Below are positions 1-20,491 of a DNA stretch of 64,000 bases, piece after piece. The position numbers and the translations under genes were made by a program. The notes under the pieces are model-generated. The model worked only from the letters and a program-made list of their open reading frames with translations. It was not told the DNA's origin and searched no databases. The first letter of the stretch is position 1. Each line of letters opens with the position of its first letter. This stretch comes from Epinephelus fuscoguttatus (lineage: Eukaryota; Chordata; Actinopteri; Perciformes; Serranidae): the NCBI RefSeq assembly GCF_011397635.1, contig NC_064771.1, positions 17,733,379 to 17,797,378 of the forward strand, given 5' to 3'.

Positions 1-1370
1 ATTTATTCCACTTTACACTTCACTTTGATTACACTTCACTTCTTCACTTCCACTACCTTCATAGAAAGCTTAATAGAGCACAGCACATGTGCGCGCTTAT
101 TAAGTGTCAATCCCTACAGACTGCAGTTCCAACACTGGTCTGCAAATAGTTGTAGAACATGTATCATTACGTACTTGAGACTGTGCCACAGTTGTCAGCA
201 CTTCATTTTAATTTGGCTCCTAAGCCACTGGTGATTTCGACCACTGGGACATCCTGTCGGCTGCAGAAGTTAAACTATTCTGAAGCGTTAGGACTGAACG
301 AGGTACACTGCTGAATCTCTGCCTCTGCAGTGTCAGCTGCTGTCTCACTCGGAGACCGGGGAACCTCATTCTATCTCATGTGAGCATCCCGGGCAAAGGA
401 CGAGGGAACGCTGTGCTGGGAATGCGCGCTGTTTTAATTCGGTGCAGCTTAAATAGAGCGTGCATGTGAAATGCATTCTCCTGTAGGCACGCATTCAAAC
501 ATGTTTTTGCATTGTTAACAATCACATGTAAAAACAACAACAAAAAAAGAAATACTGCAGAATAATTTCAGGGAATGGTTCCTTTTGAAATCATCTGTAG
601 CCACTACTTCTATCTCACTTCAGAGCTCATTAAAAATCCAAAAGAGTGGATGTTTGAAGCTGCATTAACCAACTGAGATATTGTAGATGAGCTGCATTAT
701 GTGCATGAGGAACATCACTGTGGCATTTAAACTTGGACTGTCTTCAGCCACTGCAGTAGATTTTTTTTGTCCTTTAGAGAAAAGTACATTCTTTCTGTTT
801 TTCTAATTTTACCCCTCCAGTAAGAGAAATTGCTGCTTTAAGCATTAATCAATATCAGATCACAATGTTCAAATATTATTATCAAGAAAGCTCTAAGCCT
901 CTTTCTAAAACTCTCTACGGAGAGTGGAAGACAAGCACAATATGTGTCTGCTCTTGTCCTTGAAGTCTTATTCTCTGCAATATAGTGCTCATCAACAGAA
1001 CACCACAGCACTGATCCCCTCAGCTCCCTCAGATATGTTCAGCATTAAATAACGACCAGGCTGCTCCATAGGGAAGAAATGACGACTTGTACAATGTAAG
1101 GGGGAAGAATTATTTGATTAAATGAATCCAAATATAACACATTAAATATAACCTATAGGGAAAAGCTTCATTTAGTCATTATGTTTCATAACACCAAGAA
1201 AAAATTATTAATCAACACAGTATTCACACATCAGTTTTAACAGATACTCATTAAGCTTAACAAGCACCTCATTAGCCGGAGTGCAAATAGGTCACGTCGT
1301 AGTGCTCCGAAATGCAAAGGATTTCATGATTTGCATGGGCTGGCTCCTGAGGGAATTCATATTTGAAAAG
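1..1370. other. noncoding, nothing recognised
   Basis: AT-rich sequence with only short chance reading frames. I see no splice-flanked coding segment, RNA gene or repeat family that I can name. It lies beyond the 3' end of hs3st2 and is probably intergenic. Confidence 0.5.
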
Positions 1371-1376
1371 AAAGCT

Positions 1377-1377
<1 letters not shown>

Positions 1378-1414
<37 letters not shown>
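1378..1414. repeat. (GT)n microsatellite
   Basis: An uninterrupted run of about 18 GT units followed by a short GA tract. The minus-strand reading frame across it (poly Thr-His) is an artefact of the repeat. Confidence 0.95.
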
Positions 1415-1421
<7 letters not shown>

Positions 1422-2690
1422 TTTTGACCTGCATGCAATCTCTGGAGAGCCGTTCACTAGCAGAGTCTAATCAGACTCTGGCTGCTGCTTGTTCTAGGGG
1501 ATTGCTCCTCTCCAGCCCTCAGGCCTAATTAGGACCCATGTGTACCATATAGAGAGTTGCAGCTCTCAGCGACGACTGGATAGACGCTCACCTGTGCGCG
1601 CTCAGAAAGCCACAGAAATGAGCTGCCGCCGGCGAATATGATGACAAGGAGGGCATCAGAGGTGGTGCAGCCACGCTGCCTATACGCCCCCCACCTGGAG
1701 GTCGTATGAGTTTAATGAATGTTAGGACAGGGAGAGAGACGGAGAGTGGAACAGAAGCTGTGAGGAAAGAGAGAAATAGCAAAAAAAAAAAGAAAAAGAA
1801 AAGGAAAGGCAGATGTCTGGGCTGAGAGAGGGTCACAGAGAGTGGCGCATCTTTCATGATTCTTCTCTTAACAATGCGAGCATTTGCAGAAGATGCAAAG
1901 AATGAGGAGAGAGACAGACTGAACATACAGCGGAGTAAAAACAAGAGCAGGTTTTAGGCTTCCTGAGCTCCACTTTCTGTATTTCTATGTCAAACACCAA
2001 GAAATCTTCAAAGCATACGCTCTTACATGCGAATTTCAATAGGGCTTCAGATGAAGTAGTATTCAAACAGATAAAAGTACCAGACTTCTGAGGTATGTAG
2101 ATAACAGAGAGGACCAACATGTCCTACATTTCACTGGGAGAGAAATCATTATTAATGAGTATTATTAGTTAAGGAAACACACTCTCACAGTTCAATGTTT
2201 CCGCATCTATTACTAGAGATATTGAAAAATACACATTAAAATGCTGAGTAGGTCTCTGCTGCTCTGTGTTTCTCTACTTCAGTGAACCCTCTCTGTCTAC
2301 ATGCTCTGTCAATCTGACTGCTCACTCTTGTGTAGGATCTAAATTTTATGACATTAATATAATCATTATTTGGTTTTATGCGTGATGAGCTCCTGTGTAG
2401 AGAGTAACAGGAGTGCCATAAAAAATAATAAACTTGTAAAAGAGCAAGAAAATAAATATGGAAATATAAGGACAAAGAAAATATAAAAGAATAATTGCAT
2501 GTATTTTTCAATTTATTTCTGCATATATTTATTTATATATTTTGAATATTTAGATTTATTTATATTTTGCATATACATTACTTTTTTTTATTTTTATCAT
2601 ATTATTAAATATTTTTTATGATGTAATTTATTTATTTTATCCTTTTATTTTTCCTTATTCTTTTGCTTTTGCTCTTAGAAGCGCCAAGCT
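1415..2690. other. noncoding, purine tract and AT-rich patch
   Basis: A somewhat GC-richer patch at 1560-1700 is followed by a purine-rich A/G tract near 1730-1830 and a very AT-rich stretch near 2510-2660. The overlapping minus-strand frames at 1588-2120 are low-complexity Ser/Phe/Leu readings of the purine tract and have no domain. No gene is supported. Confidence 0.45.
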
Positions 2691-3560
2691 GTCAATCGGT
2701 TGCTTTTGAGCTGGCCTTCCTGCCCAGGCTGAACAGTCAATGCCTGCGCACATGAATCCTGCTTTCGTGGGCGCTTTTTAGCGTGGAAAACAGGAAGTAG
2801 ACGCGACACGGACTAGGACGTGAGCAGTATAAATGGGGTAGTGCTTTGAATCAGCGAGGGAAACATCATGGCAGATGCAGAACAAGAGTTAAGCTATCTT
2901 GTTAAGGTGTCCAACAAGTTATTTTTTTCTCCTGCCAAAGCCGGATTCAGGATTTCCAGGATACTCATCTTAGACAGGAAGACCCGCCCCAAACCAGCTG
3001 GTTGCTTGTCCCTTCAAGGAACAGCAAAAGCAATAGGCTGCTGCAGGGATGACGTTCAATTGAAGGCCAACCCTTAGGTTAATGTTGCCCTGGCTCCCTT
3101 GACAAAAAGCCTACAGGGATTTTCCATTGTATTTTGGATTATTGCAGAAAATAAGCTCTGTGGCAAACGACTATTAATGACACGTGTTGTTCAGCAACAT
3201 AATCTGTACGAATGAACTTTTATGATTTTTGAAGTCTAAATGGAATCACCGGCAGTAAAAGCTAACATTAGCCTGTACACAAACTACAGTACACCACAGT
3301 CACGTCACCACTACAACAAAACTATAAAGCTATCTTCAGTGTGATGACGCCCTGCGGTCTCATTTAGCTACTTCAAAATTCATGAGTGGGGTATTTACTG
3401 ACGTATTTTATGTGGACGAACAAAACGTCAAAGTCTCTTAAGCTTGTGTCAACCACAGACCTTATTCCAGGCACCCTACCAAAAGCCCATTACAACAACC
3501 CATTGACTTTGAGCAGATGGAACTGAGAGTGCTGGAAGTGACTCACTCCTGTAGCACTCT
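2690..3560. repeat. probable dispersed repeat with TATA box and short ORF
   Basis: This block looks unlike the AT-rich DNA around it. It has a TATAAAT at about 2829 and, some 40 bases later, an ATG in good context at 2868 opening a 69-codon frame (2868-3077) with no recognisable domain. The block resembles non-autonomous teleost repeats I have seen, but I cannot name the family. The short frame could be a relic of a mobile-element promoter and leader. A real small gene is possible but unsupported. Confidence 0.3.
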
Positions 3561-3654
3561 ATAGCACTCTATAGGGAAGAGAATAAGGAAGAATAAGGGG
3601 ATATAATAACTAAACTACATCATATAAATAAAATAAAGTAAAAGATATACAGAA

Positions 3655-3677
3655 ATATATATATATATATATATATA
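3655..3677. repeat. (AT)n microsatellite
   Basis: A short pure AT dinucleotide run at the left edge of the AT-rich tandem block. Confidence 0.9.
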
Positions 3678-3759
3678 CAGAAATAAACTGACAAATATAT
3701 GTAAAGATAAATTAATATGCTTAATATTTTTTTTATATTTTGTCTTCTACGTTTATTTC

Positions 3760-4010
3760 CTCCTTTATTTATTTCTCTTTGTATTTCCATATTTGTATAT
3801 ACTTTTTTTTATTATATTTATTTCTCTTTATATTTACACATTTTTATTTACTTTTTTATTATATTTATTTCTCTTTATATTTACACATTTTATTTACTTA
3901 TTTATTTCTTATTACATTTACACATTTTATTTACTTATTTTATTTATTTCTCTTTATATTTACACATTTTATTTACTTATTTATTATATTTATTTCTCTT
4001 TATATTTCCC
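3760..4010. repeat. AT-rich tandem repeat, about 50-bp unit
   Basis: Units sharing the core TTTATTTCTCTTTATATTT followed by ACACATTTTATTTACTTA recur four to five times with small length differences. Three overlapping plus-strand frames stay open here (Phe/Tyr/Leu/Ile-rich), which is a by-product of the repeat and not evidence of a membrane protein. Confidence 0.8.
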
Positions 4011-4099
4011 TGTATTTTGTTATCCTTTTACAGATTTATTTTTTGCAATGGCACGTCTATGACTCCATTTTTACCTTGTTACCCAGTAATAGTATAACT

Positions 4100-5488
4100 A
4101 TAACTTGTAATTATTAAGTAGGTACTCAGAAATCTTAAAAATAGTCCCTCTTACTTAATTATTATTATTCCTACCACTCATCTTTCCCTTGGTGCTCTGT
4201 ATAAAATTTTTCATGTAGCCTAGGCATATATTTAAAGTGTTTCATACTTTCATGCTGTGTGATATGGGATTTTAGTGTCTAATCATTTACAACACACTGC
4301 TCGAAATAATAACAAAGTAGCTTTCCCTTTGTTTTCGCAGTATTTCATGAGTCTGGCTCAAGCCCAGTCTGGCTTTAGTATTCACACCACGTAGCCAAAT
4401 CCAAACTTTTCACCGCAATCATGTGACATGCAGTCCCAGAATCTATTTGATAACCTGCCACGACTAGGTGTTCCCTGCTTTGTCTTTGAAAAGTGATTGA
4501 AATTCCTTACACCTACGCCCACTCATCCACCTACCACCACCGCCGAGGCACACAACAAACCATACAGAATGCAATAAAGCAAAGGATGTGTTTTCAGCAG
4601 CAACACGTGCGCAGACCACAGTTTTAGTAACTAGATGTGAAAAGGGTTGATGGTACTTTTAAAGAGGTTGAAATTTTAGGTTTCAGATGAGACAGAATTA
4701 AAAAATCTCGTAAATGTGTTTGTGCTTCTGTTTCATTTAATGAAGTTCACAGACAAGCATCGTGGCTAAGGCAGTGATTAAATACTTTCGTAACAAAAAT
4801 ATAAACATGGATTCGGCAAATAAAGAACAGAGTGAAGGGCTGCGTGGTGCAGCATATACTGTACTAACTTACCTGATTCATGCTGAAAAGAACGAGACAG
4901 AAACCCTTCTGCCCTGTATAGAAACTGATGAGACCAACAGTAAGTGATATTAGGTGGTTCATACTCGCATTATGGCTTTACATTTCAGATTCACCACCAC
5001 AGTGCTGCAGCTTAATTCTGCTCTCCCTGAAGACTTCACTGACATTTTCCAAGGTCTTGCTTTCAAGCCCTGCCTTGATTAGTGAAGCAGGTTTTAAGAG
5101 GAACTAATCCCATTCCCTGGAATATTTTTTTTTCACGAACCAGTCGGCAAATGAGGAATCTAGTCAGCAATAATACACAGTAACAGGAACAGAAAATCAT
5201 GTGATCCTGAAGTTGAAATGACGGCTATATCTGGCAATAAACAGGATGTTGACGCTGGCTGGTAAGTGATCATTACAAGTGCATAAGCAGTGTCATCTTA
5301 GATTTGCTCCGTTCATTAGTGTCACTTCAAAAAATAGTACTGCTTTTGCTGTTTCACTTGGATATTGTCTGGAGCCTGCTGATAGTTAGCTACCCGCCTT
5401 AGCCATGTCATTATAATGCAGGAATACCATTTTTTTTAATTTGTGGAATACATAAATCTTGTGTCAGTTAAAAATATCTCTCAAACCT
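4100..5488. other. noncoding, likely includes hs3st2 3' UTR
   Basis: This lies immediately downstream of the hs3st2 stop codon on the minus strand, so its right part should be 3' UTR. I could not fix a polyadenylation site with confidence. The 61-codon frame at 4762-4947 opens with GTG and has no recognisable domain, so I do not call it. Confidence 0.4.
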
Positions 5489-13720
<8,232 letters not shown>

Positions 13721-14435
13721 ATGCGGGCTCCTTTCTGGAGGATATAGCTACTGCATAAGTAAACATGGAAGCTTACATGTTTGCCAGTTGAATGCATCCC
13801 CATATGTGAATGTTTTCCCAGCGAGATGAGATTCAGTGTGGGGTCTGAGTAAGTTTAAATGAGGCAACGATGAAACAACACCTAGGCTATATGATTAAAA
13901 CAGAGTCAGGCATTTTATGTAAAGACTGATGCACGGTAACACCAACAGCACATGAGACGTCAAAACTTCCAACACATCCACAAACATTTATAATCTCAGT
14001 CTCACTTAGGATTCTTCTAATAATACTTCATCCTTCTTCCATCCAGAGGAAGCTGAGTCATTCAGTGTTAGATTTTTTCCTTCTAATCAGCACTACTTTC
14101 CTGTTTTCTGTATCAGGTTACACTTCTGAATGTTGATGATGTGATTAAATTTGGTTTTACTTAGTGGTTAGTCCATGTCTGGCATCAACTAGCTGTCAGT
14201 TGACTTTTACTTTAGTCAGTATGTTACTCTAATCTGTCCTCAAAGTACTTTAACATCAGTGATTCAGCATCTATGATTTAGCAGCTGGGCAAACTCCATC
14301 TGCTGATGATGATCATGTCATGTGATCGAAAGCTCCAGAATAGTTGCGTTAAAAGATCTCAATGGCTTAAAAAAATATTTGAGCCTCAGAAAACCTCTCA
14401 GGTTGTCCAATGTTGATATTCCGCTATGAGCATAG
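13721..14435. other. noncoding, nothing recognised
   Basis: Single-copy-looking sequence upstream of hs3st2 with no coding frame above chance. It could hold regulatory elements, but I see no specific one. Confidence 0.4.
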
Positions 14436-14439
14436 GTGG

Positions 14440-14700
14440 ACTATGAGACAACGTGCCCCCCTGGGTGCAGATAAGCAAAAGGCCCCACCACCTCTCCTTC
14501 ACAGGAGCCACACACTTTTTTGTTGTTGTTTTGTATTTCTTTGTTGTCATTATGTATCCTTCTGTGGCTTTGTGTCTCTTTAATGTCATTGTCATGTCAT
14601 TTTTGGTCGTTTTCTGTCTCTTTGCAGTTCCTTTTATCTCTTCGTGGTCATTTTCAGTCTTTTCTCTGGCCCCTGGGCTTGGGCTTGTTCAGTAATCCAT
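14440..14700 (+). repeat. T-rich dispersed repeat (TTTGTGTCTCTTT type)
   Basis: A stretch of quasi-tandem GTCATTTT/TTTGTGTCTCTTT words ending in GGCCCCTGGGCTTGGGC. A second, more diverged member at 48840-49210 has the same words and ends with GGCCTCTGGGCCTGTGCCC. The plus-strand frames here are hydrophobic readings of this repeat. Confidence 0.65.
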
Positions 14701-14734
14701 CACTAACAGCTAAAAATCATTGATGATACTTACG

Positions 14735-15045
14735 TAAAGCTGAAAAAATTAATTGATTAATCAATTTCTCGAAGGACAAGAATCTGCGACTATTTTGATC
14801 ATCAATGAATTGTTTACGACATTTATGTTTTAGCAATTGACCAAAAATTCACCGGTTTCATCTTAACAGATAGTAATATTTGCTGTTTTTTGTAGTTCTG
14901 TTTAATTAAAGTAAACTGAATACATCTGGGGTTTTGACAAATACTGCACAAACATTTATTTTTACTGTTTTCTGAAATTATATCATCCAAACCAAAGTGA
15001 TTTATCGAGGCAATACTCAATGATGCAAACATGTTAGTTGCTCCC
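14735..15045. repeat. fragment of common teleost TIR repeat
   Basis: It starts with TTAATTGATTAATCAATTTC and contains GACTATTTTGATCATC and TAAACTGAATACATCTGGGG, words I recognise from a widespread teleost non-autonomous element. Only one end is preserved. Confidence 0.45.
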
Positions 15046-15099
15046 AAGGGCGTAGATTTCGTTCAGTCGTCCCCAGGAAACGTCAAACACTTAATTTCC

Positions 15100-15590
15100 A
15101 ACCTGGTCTCACTCCAAAGTCATCAAATACTGGTGCCTGGGCAGTGACTTAGAAAGCAGTCCTTTCATGTTGGCATGATAAGCAGACGGTTGTCATTATT
15201 GTGTAATGGAGCCTTGCAGCGTCAGGGAGAAACGTGGCAGGACAACAACATAAGTTAAAGGGGTGAAAGTCCGAGTTTGGCGAGTGGAAGGGGTGAGGGA
15301 TGGGTCCAACATCATCCAGCTTTCACCTGAGAGGCTAGTGTTCGCTTCCCGTGTGATACCCTGTTTTTTTTACTTTTATTTTAAAGAAGAGACTGTATGC
15401 AAACTGTACATTTCCTGTGAAAATGGTAAAAGTGTATTTTGAAAACAGATGATGCGTGTAACAGGCTGAAATTTACGTGGCATCCCAGGATGTCAACAAC
15501 TAATGGACCCAGAGTACCTTACACGTCATATCTCAATGAGTCCCTAACCAAAAGTTGATATGTGATGAGGTTGGAGTGAGAATGTGTTGT
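15100..15590 (-). repeat. dispersed repeat, related to 49215-50220 and 62635-63120
   Basis: Read on the minus strand, 15362-15430 matches CACAGGAAATTTACC...CATACAGTCTCTTTC near 49745. On the plus strand, TCAAATACTGGTGCCTGGGC parallels TCAAATACTGATGTTTGGTC at 62662. The three copies are old and rearranged, and no coding frame is conserved. Confidence 0.6.
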
Positions 15591-15599
15591 AGTTCCCTG

Positions 15600-17076
15600 C
15601 ATTTTGATGAATTTGACACACAAATTTGTGCCTTTTCTAAATGATTTTAAGGTGCAACTGATTTTAATTTAATCAAAATAAAAGTCCTCTGGTACAGTGT
15701 TTTTATTGTGGGGGACGAATGCACATGTTCTGAATGTATACGTGTCCCCTGCATCACCCCCAGTATCTACGGCTATGGTTTAAGCCCTAAAACATAACAT
15801 AAACATTTCCTCTTCACTCAGTATTACCAATCTTTTGGTCATTGTAACTGTAACTGTCTGACTTTATTTCCCATGACTTGACAGAAAAACTGCTCTTGAT
15901 CCTCAAATCCAGCTGGTGACAATAACAAACAGCGTCAAGACGAGTGTGCCCAAATGGGTTCATGAACCTCCTCTGATGAAGCACCCATCTTTCCTGTTAT
16001 ATAATATTTTTTGTTGTCTGTCTTGCAGATAACAAGAAAAAACTCTGACCAGTTGTCAGCCCTCCTTTGTGATTCAGAAAGTCACAGTGACAGAACTGCC
16101 AAGGATTTCTTGGATGGAGGCCCCCCATTTTGGAAACCAGAGCATGGCCGGGTTAACCTGCCAGTGGGGGACAAAAATTAGCTCCTGGGCCCCTTTTAAC
16201 CCCCTGTTCCTCCCACTCTACGTTTCTGTCTTTGCTTGGTGAGTAATCCAGCCCTGACCCAGCCTCCGTTCTCTCGCAGCCTCAAACCAGTAATCTTGTC
16301 CCTAGTCTTCTTTGGCACTACTCCCTTCCAAACTGAGGAAATGTTTGCGGTGTCAGTGTGAGCAGAGAGTGCAGGGCAGGTCATCCCTCTTAGTTTCCTC
16401 ATGACTGATACAGATGCAGACAAGCCCGAGGAGCAAACAGAAGAGGATAAAAACTCCCCGAACTGCAGAGACGCACGGGGAGGAGTTGAGGTGTCACAGC
16501 CATGCTCCCGCGGGTGTCTGCGCCCAATCTCAGAGGCCTCTGATTAAAGAATGATTTATAGGGGCTGGTCGGAGAGGTCCGCTCAGCAATCCGTCTAGTG
16601 AATGAGATTTTTCCTCAGGAAGAGGGCGGGTAAATCAAACCTTGGGGCGAGAAGCCTGCAAAGCTTGGCGATAGGGCTCAGTGATTAAATGTTATAATCA
16701 CCTCTGCTGAGTGTGTGGCTTGTTTCTGATGCTTGTGTGTGTGTTTTTTTTTATCGGGGGGATGCTGAAGCCTTAAATCAGTTTAACCTTAGTTCAATTT
16801 ACAGAACATATGTCTTGTTTTCTGATATTACAGAATAGGGTGTCATCCTTTTTTAGACTGATGTACTGTGACAGAATTTGAAATATTGATATCAATACCA
16901 TTTTACACACACACACACAAAGTCATACACAAAATGACACACGATCCCAGAAGAAAATTAAAAACTAAAGCAGTTTTTAAGCTGTAACGAGAGCAACTAA
17001 GCCTGAAATAACTGGGCATGATGGACACATGCAAATCAAAAGCAAACCCTGTGTCTGCCCTTTCTTAATATTGCAG
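15600..17076. other. noncoding, nothing recognised
   Basis: There is no coding segment that I can support. A pyrimidine-rich acceptor-like TGTCTTGCAG ends at about 16028, and short chance frames occur at 16196-16423. The region could include transcribed noncoding DNA, given the exon-like segment just to its right. Confidence 0.35.
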
Positions 17077-17129
17077 GCCACAGTTTGCCCACTGACCACC
17101 CCATCAGCAGCTCTCCTCATTCATCAGAG
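17077..17129 (+). other. orphan exon-like segment (53 nt)
   Basis: It is bounded by a strong acceptor (TTTCTTAATATTGCAG, ending 17076) and a strong donor (G|GTAAGTGA, from 17130). No protein can be assigned. It could be a 5' UTR exon of the plus-strand gene at 20305 (whose first coding exon begins with an acceptor), part of a noncoding RNA, or a chance pairing. Confidence 0.25.
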
Positions 17130-18418
17130 GTAAGTGACGCCTGAGGAGGAAACGTCAGCTCGTCCTGACACGCTGAGCGCAGATACAGATGATGGGGACA
17201 ACTTTACATTACAGATGGATGAAGAATCACTCCCACGGATACAGTTCACACCCCCTTGTAGAGCCGGTGCACACACCGCACTGTTTTGTTTAGTGACAAA
17301 CATGCAGTCGCAGTGATGTGTTTGAGTCAGTGTTGTAATATGAATGTAGAAAGAGACGACTGAAATGAATGATTTATTCTGGACCTCAGGCAGGCAAGTG
17401 GTCTAGTAGTCCAGTTGCTGACGGTATGAACAGATATGCTAAAGCTGGAAATATAAAGCAGCACATGACAGTGGATAAAGATGTAGATCCTGGAACAATC
17501 AGAGGTAAAGAACTGCTTTAAGTGGCATATATTTGTCCAAAACCTCCAACATACAGTGCTGAGCAGATGTCAGTCAGACACCTTATTTGTTATAGCTTTA
17601 AATATGTATTCTCTGTCTTCAGTTTCTCTTTTTTTCCAGTATAAGCTGATAAAATGAGGCAAAGATGAGTTTCACCACACATTATGTTTGAATTATTATA
17701 ATTATTATGCCATAAATGTTCAATTTCTGATTTGGCAATTGTTTTGAAACACTACTTTTAGTTTTAGGTGATTCTATACTTCATCTGTTTAATATATATA
17801 ACTGTGTAGGCCTGGGTAACAGCAACTATATCCCAATAATATCACAACACTGACACCTGCTGGTCGGCTGTAAGTAACGCACTCAGGGTCCGTCATTTCA
17901 AATATGATCCGAAGTGAAAGTGAAAGCATTCACTGGACTTCCTGTACACTGCAGAGCCTGCGGAGTTACGGAACAACAACAATTCGACTCGTAAACGCAA
18001 AAAACTGTAAGTTGACTCTAAATGTGAAATGTTTGTAGATCAGTAAAGGTATGCTGACTGCTGCTGTATGACTGACATATAATATGATATATGATATATG
18101 TGGAAAAAGTCTGACAAAAATTACCACACCCTGTTGTTGCATGTTCCACTGCCTTTTGTTAACTCTGTTTTTAAACATCTCATGTATGGGTTATTGTAAA
18201 GTGTTGATAATGATGTGGGCAATAGGAATGTTAGCACTGGCTTTACCTCCGCAGTGTTTGGGGCCCTCACAGAAGCCACTGTTGTAAGTGTGAAAAACAA
18301 CAGTGTTGAAGGAGCTAATTTGAGAGCACAACAAGCTACCAACTTCTTAACACTGAAGCAAATCTACCCTACTAAGAATTCTAGTTCGGTTAAAGATATA
18401 CTATGACTAATACAGACT
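17130..18418. other. noncoding, nothing recognised
   Basis: Short unrelated frames only. A 60-codon frame at 17134-17316 just beyond the orphan exon is not supported by any domain. Confidence 0.35.
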
Positions 18419-18735
18419 CATAAAGGAGCAGTCCCTCTTTATCACCACTGATGATCCACTACCAGTGTGTGGTGGTGCATTTTATTGCAAAGAAGTATTT
18501 TTTTTTTTTTATTGTCTGTGTCCGGAACGTTTGTGGCCATGTACTTCCACAGTGCTCAGATGAGGTCAGGACTTTATAAAATAGTAGCTGGTAGGCGCCA
18601 GACTGTAAGCAGCAGGCGTCCAAGAGACACAGCATTGAATAAAAGCAAATACTGCAAGGTGAGACGCCAAATGAGAGTGAATCTGGGGTTGGCTTTTGCT
18701 TCCACTTTTGATGGCAAGCATGTCAACAAACTGTA
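18419..18735 (+). repeat. dispersed repeat, copy A
   Basis: It is homologous at DNA level to 25930-26200. Shared words include GTCAGG(A/G)CTTTATAAA/GAAA, GAGTGAATCTGG(G/A)GTTGGCTTTT and AGACTCAGCA-like blocks. A plus-strand frame is open in both copies and the two translations resemble each other (GTF near residue 25, RSGLY, RVNL.LAF), which DNA homology alone can explain. Confidence 0.7.
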
Positions 18736-18795
18736 ACCAATAATCCTGCACAGTGTACCATAAAAAGTAGTTCAAACTGCTTTGTAAAAAAACCC

Positions 18796-18798
<3 letters not shown>

Positions 18799-18838
<40 letters not shown>
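18799..18838. repeat. (AT)n microsatellite
   Basis: A near-pure AT dinucleotide run of about 40 bases with one GT interruption near its right end. Confidence 0.95.
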
Positions 18839-18899
18839 CAATTTGAGCTACGAGTCACATGTCAGCGGAAAAATGCAACTTAATTAATGTTACTTCAAA

Positions 18900-19205
18900 G
18901 TGCCCTCTAGTTCCGTACTGTGTGGAGGTTGCATGTTCCCCCCATGTCAGTATGGGTTTTCTCAGGGTACTCCAGCTTCTTCCCACAGTCCAAAGACATG
19001 CAGGTTAATTGGTGACTCTAAATTGTCCGTAGGTGTGACTGTGAGTGTGAATGGTTGTCTGTCTCTATGTGTCAGCCCTGTGATAGTCTGGCGACCTGTC
19101 CAGAGTGTACCCTGCCTCTCACCCAATGTCAGCTGGGATAGGCTCCAGCATCCCCACCACCCCCAACAGAATAAGTGGTTATGGAAATTGAATGAGTGAA
19201 TATTG
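18900..19205 (+). repeat. LINE-type 3' tail repeat, copy 1
   Basis: It carries CCCACAGTCCAAAGACATGC, GGTTAATTGGTGACTCTAAA, GTCTGGCGACCTGTCCAG and GCTGGGATAGGCTCCAGC, ending in a GAATGAGTGA-type tail. This tail is ubiquitous in teleost genomes and belongs to a non-LTR retroelement or a SINE sharing its end; I cannot name the clade safely. A second truncated copy lies at 32103-32255. Confidence 0.75.
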
Positions 19206-19500
19206 AAAGTAATGATGAATTTGACCATTAATGCATTTATTGCACTAAATACAGAAATATTTCATGTTTTATGTTGTGTGTACTATGACCAAATGCATAT
19301 TCTTGTAGCGTACAGAAAAGTCATTTACAGATGAAGACGTGCAGTAAATTGTCCTACATAGTAGTAGATTTGGGGCAATTAGACCCGTGTCTAAGAGGTC
19401 CAAACTCCCTTTCATACCTCTTATGAACAAACTGCTGTAAATTCAGTGACAAGAAGTCCAAGATTTGGGATCTGGGAGGAGTAGAGCACTTTATAATGTC
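19206..19500. other. noncoding, nothing recognised
   Basis: A short AT-rich interval between two repeats, with no feature I can support. Confidence 0.4.
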
Positions 19501-20170
19501 CTGTCAACACCAGTCACAAGCCCTTTTTAGATAGAAATTGTGCAGATTTGCAGGAAAGCCCAATCAGTCTTTTTTCAGCATTGGCAGTATAAAAACAAAA
19601 TCAGGGAGTGCAGCAAAATGCTGCCTGCCTACTTTTGTTTATACCGAATGCGCCTTCTTTGGGGCAATGGAAGGTGTGAGCAAGTAACGAAACGTGTAGC
19701 TCAGCAGCTAGTCAGTCCTTCGGCGATTCTCTCATAAGTCAGTCCGTTCTTCACCGTTCCTCTCATCTGACAGTTAATGGCCTCTTTGATTGTGAGGGCA
19801 CTGAGGGCAAGCAATTCCTTGTCTCCGCAGAGTCCCTGCAGGTTTGCGTTTCCCTCTTGCTTCTAGCTGCTCGCTAATTCCTGCTGTCAGCTGTTTACTG
19901 TTTATCCATCGCCAGTGGGTCGCATGTGCGGCGTCATCAACAGCTCCTCCCACAAGTCATCAACAGCCCCTCCCATTGCGGAAGGCCGCCTCGGTCTTTT
20001 TAAACTAAAAGGGTTCCGCCAATATGACTATCCTACGAGGTGGAACATTGGGCACCTTGGATCAACTCGCCAATCCAGCTCTGTGTGTCTAAACGCTCGC
20101 AGCATGCCGGCAAAACAGCCCAACATTTGACGAAAATCTGGGGTCTTTTCTTTTCTGTAGCAGATGTCAA
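19501..20170. repeat. probable non-autonomous DNA element upstream of the fish-family gene
   Basis: Segments such as CCGCCTCGGTCTTTTTAAAC, GGTTCCGCCAATATGACTAT and ACGCTCGCAGCATGCCGGCA match a teleost repeat that I recognise, and the GC content differs from its surroundings. Frames at 19540-19737, 19915-20130 and 20040-20225 fall inside it and should not be read as exons. It ends about 130 bases before the first coding exon of the gene at 20305, so it may contribute promoter or 5' UTR sequence. Confidence 0.5.
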
Positions 20171-20304
20171 AAACATGACATTGGTTCCAAACTGCATCTC
20201 AAAAAGCATCAAGCAGTTAAAATGATGTCTAGTAGTGTTTTGAGTGTTAAAAAAGGCCCAGGGTCTCAGGACATTCTCATTCTTTTTTTTCTTTTTCAGG
20301 AAAA

Positions 20305-20491
20305 ATGAAAAAAATCTATGTATTTAAAGCCGGAAACACTTTGGGTGCTCATGAGAAAATTGTTAAAAAACTCACCAAAAGAGGTGCAAAGGTGGTGGAG
20401 GAACCCGATGACAGTCTCGAGACTGTTGTCTTCTGTCCCATCGTCAGCCGTTATGAGACTGACATTAACTCAGCGTTATCCAGTGCCTCAG
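20305..20491 (+). CDS. fish-family gene, coding exon 1
   Basis: The acceptor TTCTTTTTTTTCTTTTTCAG ends at 20299; the exon proper starts at 20300 and translation at ATG 20305. The donor is TCAG|GTAATC and the exon ends in phase 1. It encodes GNTLG and FCPIVSR. Confidence 0.85.

Noticed and set aside
1588-2120. Overlapping 118- and 88-codon minus-strand frames
   Set aside because: Low-complexity Ser/Phe/Leu translation of a purine tract, no domain or splice evidence.
3717-4117. Three overlapping 90-126 codon frames resembling hydrophobic membrane proteins
   Set aside because: They are readings of an AT-rich tandem repeat in all three frames; none has unique sequence of note.
19540-20225. Frames upstream of the fish-family gene as possible extra coding exons
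   Set aside because: They fall in a recognisable dispersed repeat and show no splice-consistent joining to 20300.
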